This document shows, piece by piece, positions 3,888-5,512 of a stretch of DNA of 5,512 bases (position 1 is its first letter; every line of letters starts with the position of its first letter). Both the position numbers and the translations under genes were made by a program. The notes under the pieces were generated by a model that was not told the DNA's origin, ran no database searches, and saw nothing but the letters and a program-made list of their open reading frames with translations. Source of the DNA: CAYQDR01 sp964416315 (lineage in GTDB: Bacteria; Methylomirabilota; Methylomirabilia; Rokubacteriales; DASRDR01); contig CAYQDR010000185.1 in assembly GCA_964416315.1 (NCBI GenBank), positions 1 to 5,512 of the forward strand, in the 5' to 3' direction.

Positions 3888-5512
3888 ATGAGTGAGCATC
3901 CGGGATTCCAGCGTCGATCCAAGTGGCAAGGCTGGCTGATGTGTGGTGCGGTCGTGATGCTCGTGTACCTCCTGGCGATCCCCGCCGCGGCTCAGGAGGC
4001 TCGCCCCTGTGGGAAGTATGGGGGTGTCGTGCGCACGCACGCCGGAGAGGACCTGGTGCACTTCGACCCTCATGTCCAGACCACGGTCCGCACTCAGCAG
4101 CGGGTCGGTGGCTCCTACAACCGGCTCTTCCGCTACTCCTTCTACGAGAAGGGGAAGGTCGTGCCCGACCTGGCGGAGAGCTGGACGGTGAGCGACGACG
4201 GGAAGACCTACACCTTCAAGCTGCGCAGGGGGGTCAAGTTCCACTGCGGTGATCTGGTGAAGGACCGACCCGGTGCGTGCACCGATCTGGACGCCGCCGA
4301 TGTGGTGTGGAGCATCGACAAGATCCGCGACAAGAAGTTCAGCCGGCGCGCCGGCTACTTCGCCGCCATCAACCGCATCGAGGCGGTCGATCCCCTGACG
4401 GTGCGGATGCACCTCAGCCAGCCCGATGCTGGCCTGATCTCCAAGCTGGCGGTGGGCTGGGCCATCATCTTCCCGAGCGAGCTGCCCTGGGACAAACTCA
4501 AGGAAAACGTGATCGGGACCGGCCCGTTCATCTGGAAGGAGTACGTCACCGGCGCCGGGTCTACGACCGTGAAGAACCCCGACTACTTCCGCAAGGGATA
4601 CCCGTGCCTGGACGGGGTGCGGAATTACGTGTTCAAGGATCCGACGGTCGCCCTGGCCAACCTGCGCGCTCGGAAGCTCGATATCAACTCGTACATGCAG
4701 TACATCTACCCGGCCGATGCGAGGCTGCTCAAGGAGAAGCACCCCCAGGTCCTCGTGTCCCTCCCCGCCCGGCTCTGGTGGCACTCCATCGCCGGTAAGG
4801 TCGACACGGCCCCCTGGAGCGATCGCCGGGTACGACAGGCCTTCAGCCTCGCCCTCGACCGCTACAAGGCGGTCGAGGTTCTGGGCGAAGGGGTAGGTTC
4901 GGTGGGCGGCTACATGCCCCCCTGGACCCAGTGGAGCCTGTCGAAGGCGGAACTGGCAGAGTTTCTGGGCAAGCCGGATACGGCATCGGTCGAAGCCAGA
5001 CGGCAGAAGGCGCGACAGCTCTTGGCCGAGGCGGGCTACAAGCCGGGTCAGCTCGAGCTGAAGTGGCTCATCCTGGACACCCCGGAGTCCATCCTGACGC
5101 CGCAGTTCGCCAAAGAACAACTGCGTCAGATCGGGGTGACGCTCATCCTCGAAGTATCGGACCGGGGGACCTTCACCCAGCGTCGGGACGCCAGGGACTA
5201 TCAGCTCATCACCATGGACAACGTGGCCGGCGCGCTGGATCCGGGCCTGTTCTACGCCGACTTCTTCGTCTGCGGCGCGAGTGCCAACGACGCGCGCTAC
5301 TGCAATCCGAAGTTCGACGAGCTCTTCAAGAGCCAGCTCTCGGAGCTCACCGAGACGAAACGGGTCCAGATCGTTCACGAGATGGAGCGGATCCTCCTGA
5401 CCGACCTTCCCGCGGTCCAGGTTCGGTGGGTCGCCGAAGGGATGGCCTGGTGGCCCTGGGTCAAGAACTGGTACGACGTCGACCCCGCCTACTACAACAA
5501 CGTGACCCTGGA
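3888..5512 (+). CDS. ABC transporter solute-binding protein, family 5 (DppA/OppA type), C-terminus beyond the window
   Basis: 541 codons are open to the right edge. The protein is exported and binds a peptide, nickel, opine or similar solute for an ABC importer. Residues 1-35 form a Sec signal peptide: RRSKWQ, hydrophobic core LMCGAVVMLVYLLAIP, cleavage after AAA before QEARP. The lone Cys19 is not in a lipobox. Family hallmarks follow in order: VPDLAESWTVSDDGKTYTF (92-110), LRRGVKFHCGD (112-122), GTGPFIWKEY (210-219), NPDYFRKGYPCLDGV (230-244), PWSDRRVRQAFSLALDR (309-325), KARQLLAEAGY (374-384), NPKFDELF (473-480) and the family-like ending DPAYYNNVTL. Family members are usually 500-600 aa, so only a short tail should be missing. 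A cysteine-bounded insert (120-131) replaces the usual short loop before the D-x-A-D-V-V motif. The start is set by an ideal ribosome binding site. Permease and ATPase genes would be expected next. The ligand cannot be told from sequence. Confidence 0.93.
   Translation, partial: MSEHPGFQRRSKWQGWLMCGAVVMLVYLLAIPAAAQEARPCGKYGGVVRTHAGEDLVHFDPHVQTTVRTQQRVGGSYNRLFRYSFYEKGKVVPDLAESWTVSDDGKTYTFKLRRGVKFHCGDLVKDRPGACTDLDAADVVWSIDKIRDKKFSRRAGYFAAINRIEAVDPLTVRMHLSQPDAGLISKLAVGWAIIFPSELPWDKLKENVIGTGPFIWKEYVTGAGSTTVKNPDYFRKGYPCLDGVRNYVFKDPTVALANLRARKLDINSYMQYIYPADARLLKEKHPQVLVSLPARLWWHSIAGKVDTAPWSDRRVRQAFSLALDRYKAVEVLGEGVGSVGGYMPPWTQWSLSKAELAEFLGKPDTASVEARRQKARQLLAEAGYKPGQLELKWLILDTPESILTPQFAKEQLRQIGVTLILEVSDRGTFTQRRDARDYQLITMDNVAGALDPGLFYADFFVCGASANDARYCNPKFDELFKSQLSELTETKRVQIVHEMERILLTDLPAVQVRWVAEGMAWWPWVKNWYDVDPAYYNNVTL

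Noticed and set aside
3593..3895. Continuation of the Nudix open frame to a stop at 3895
   Set aside because: The frame is open only by chance. After residue 53 no Nudix strand or helix pattern is seen, and the composition changes at the same point.
3834..5378. Long open frame (514 codons) on the minus strand opposite the family 5 binding protein
   Set aside because: It is the antisense shadow of a clear gene with signal peptide, ribosome binding site and family motifs. The minus frame has no recognisable motif and owes its length to high GC.

Overview
The window is uniformly GC-rich, with codons ending almost always in G or C. It looks like a chromosomal piece from a high-GC free-living bacterium, such as a soil or sediment lineage (Rokubacteria-like or proteobacterial). 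No marker gene fixes the taxonomy. The gene content is mostly ABC-type solute uptake plus a small metabolic pair, with several broken genes between them.

Left part, minus strand (3190 down to 1). A perfect TATAAT box sits 10 bases before the ATG of a 232-aa TIM-barrel protein of unknown specificity. Its stop overlaps, as GTGA, the GTG start of a 434-aa protein of the sn-glycerol-1-phosphate dehydrogenase / AraM branch of the iron-containing alcohol dehydrogenase superfamily. Downstream on the same strand is the C-terminal two thirds of a family 1 (sugar-type) ABC solute-binding protein. It has lost its N-terminus and contains two single-base frameshifts. A possible next gene with an AGGAGG ribosome binding site starts just inside the left edge. 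The order AraM-like enzyme then sugar-binding protein resembles araM-araN in the Bacillus subtilis arabinose operon. This suggests a polyol or sugar-phosphate catabolic cluster, not a membrane-lipid one.

Middle (about 3230 to 3890). This is a patchwork of gene ends: a 22-residue minus-strand fragment resembling DUF4338/DruA-type proteins, the last 48 residues of a membrane protein (probably an ABC permease) on the plus strand, and the first 53 residues of a Nudix hydrolase that is cut off inside its Nudix box. These are followed by about 295 bases of less GC-rich non-coding DNA with a strong hairpin, a perfect palindrome and a promoter.

Right part, plus strand (3888 to the end). A family 5 (DppA/OppA-type) periplasmic solute-binding protein has a promoter, an ideal ribosome binding site and a signal peptide. 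It is complete except for its last residues, which lie beyond the window.

I see no CRISPR array, intact insertion sequence, rRNA or functional tRNA. The most interesting points are the coupled TIM-barrel/AraM-like pair with its apparently leaderless promoter, an Asn where the family usually has a metal-binding Asp, and the cluster of truncated genes. The truncations may be a rearrangement scar or an assembly artefact.
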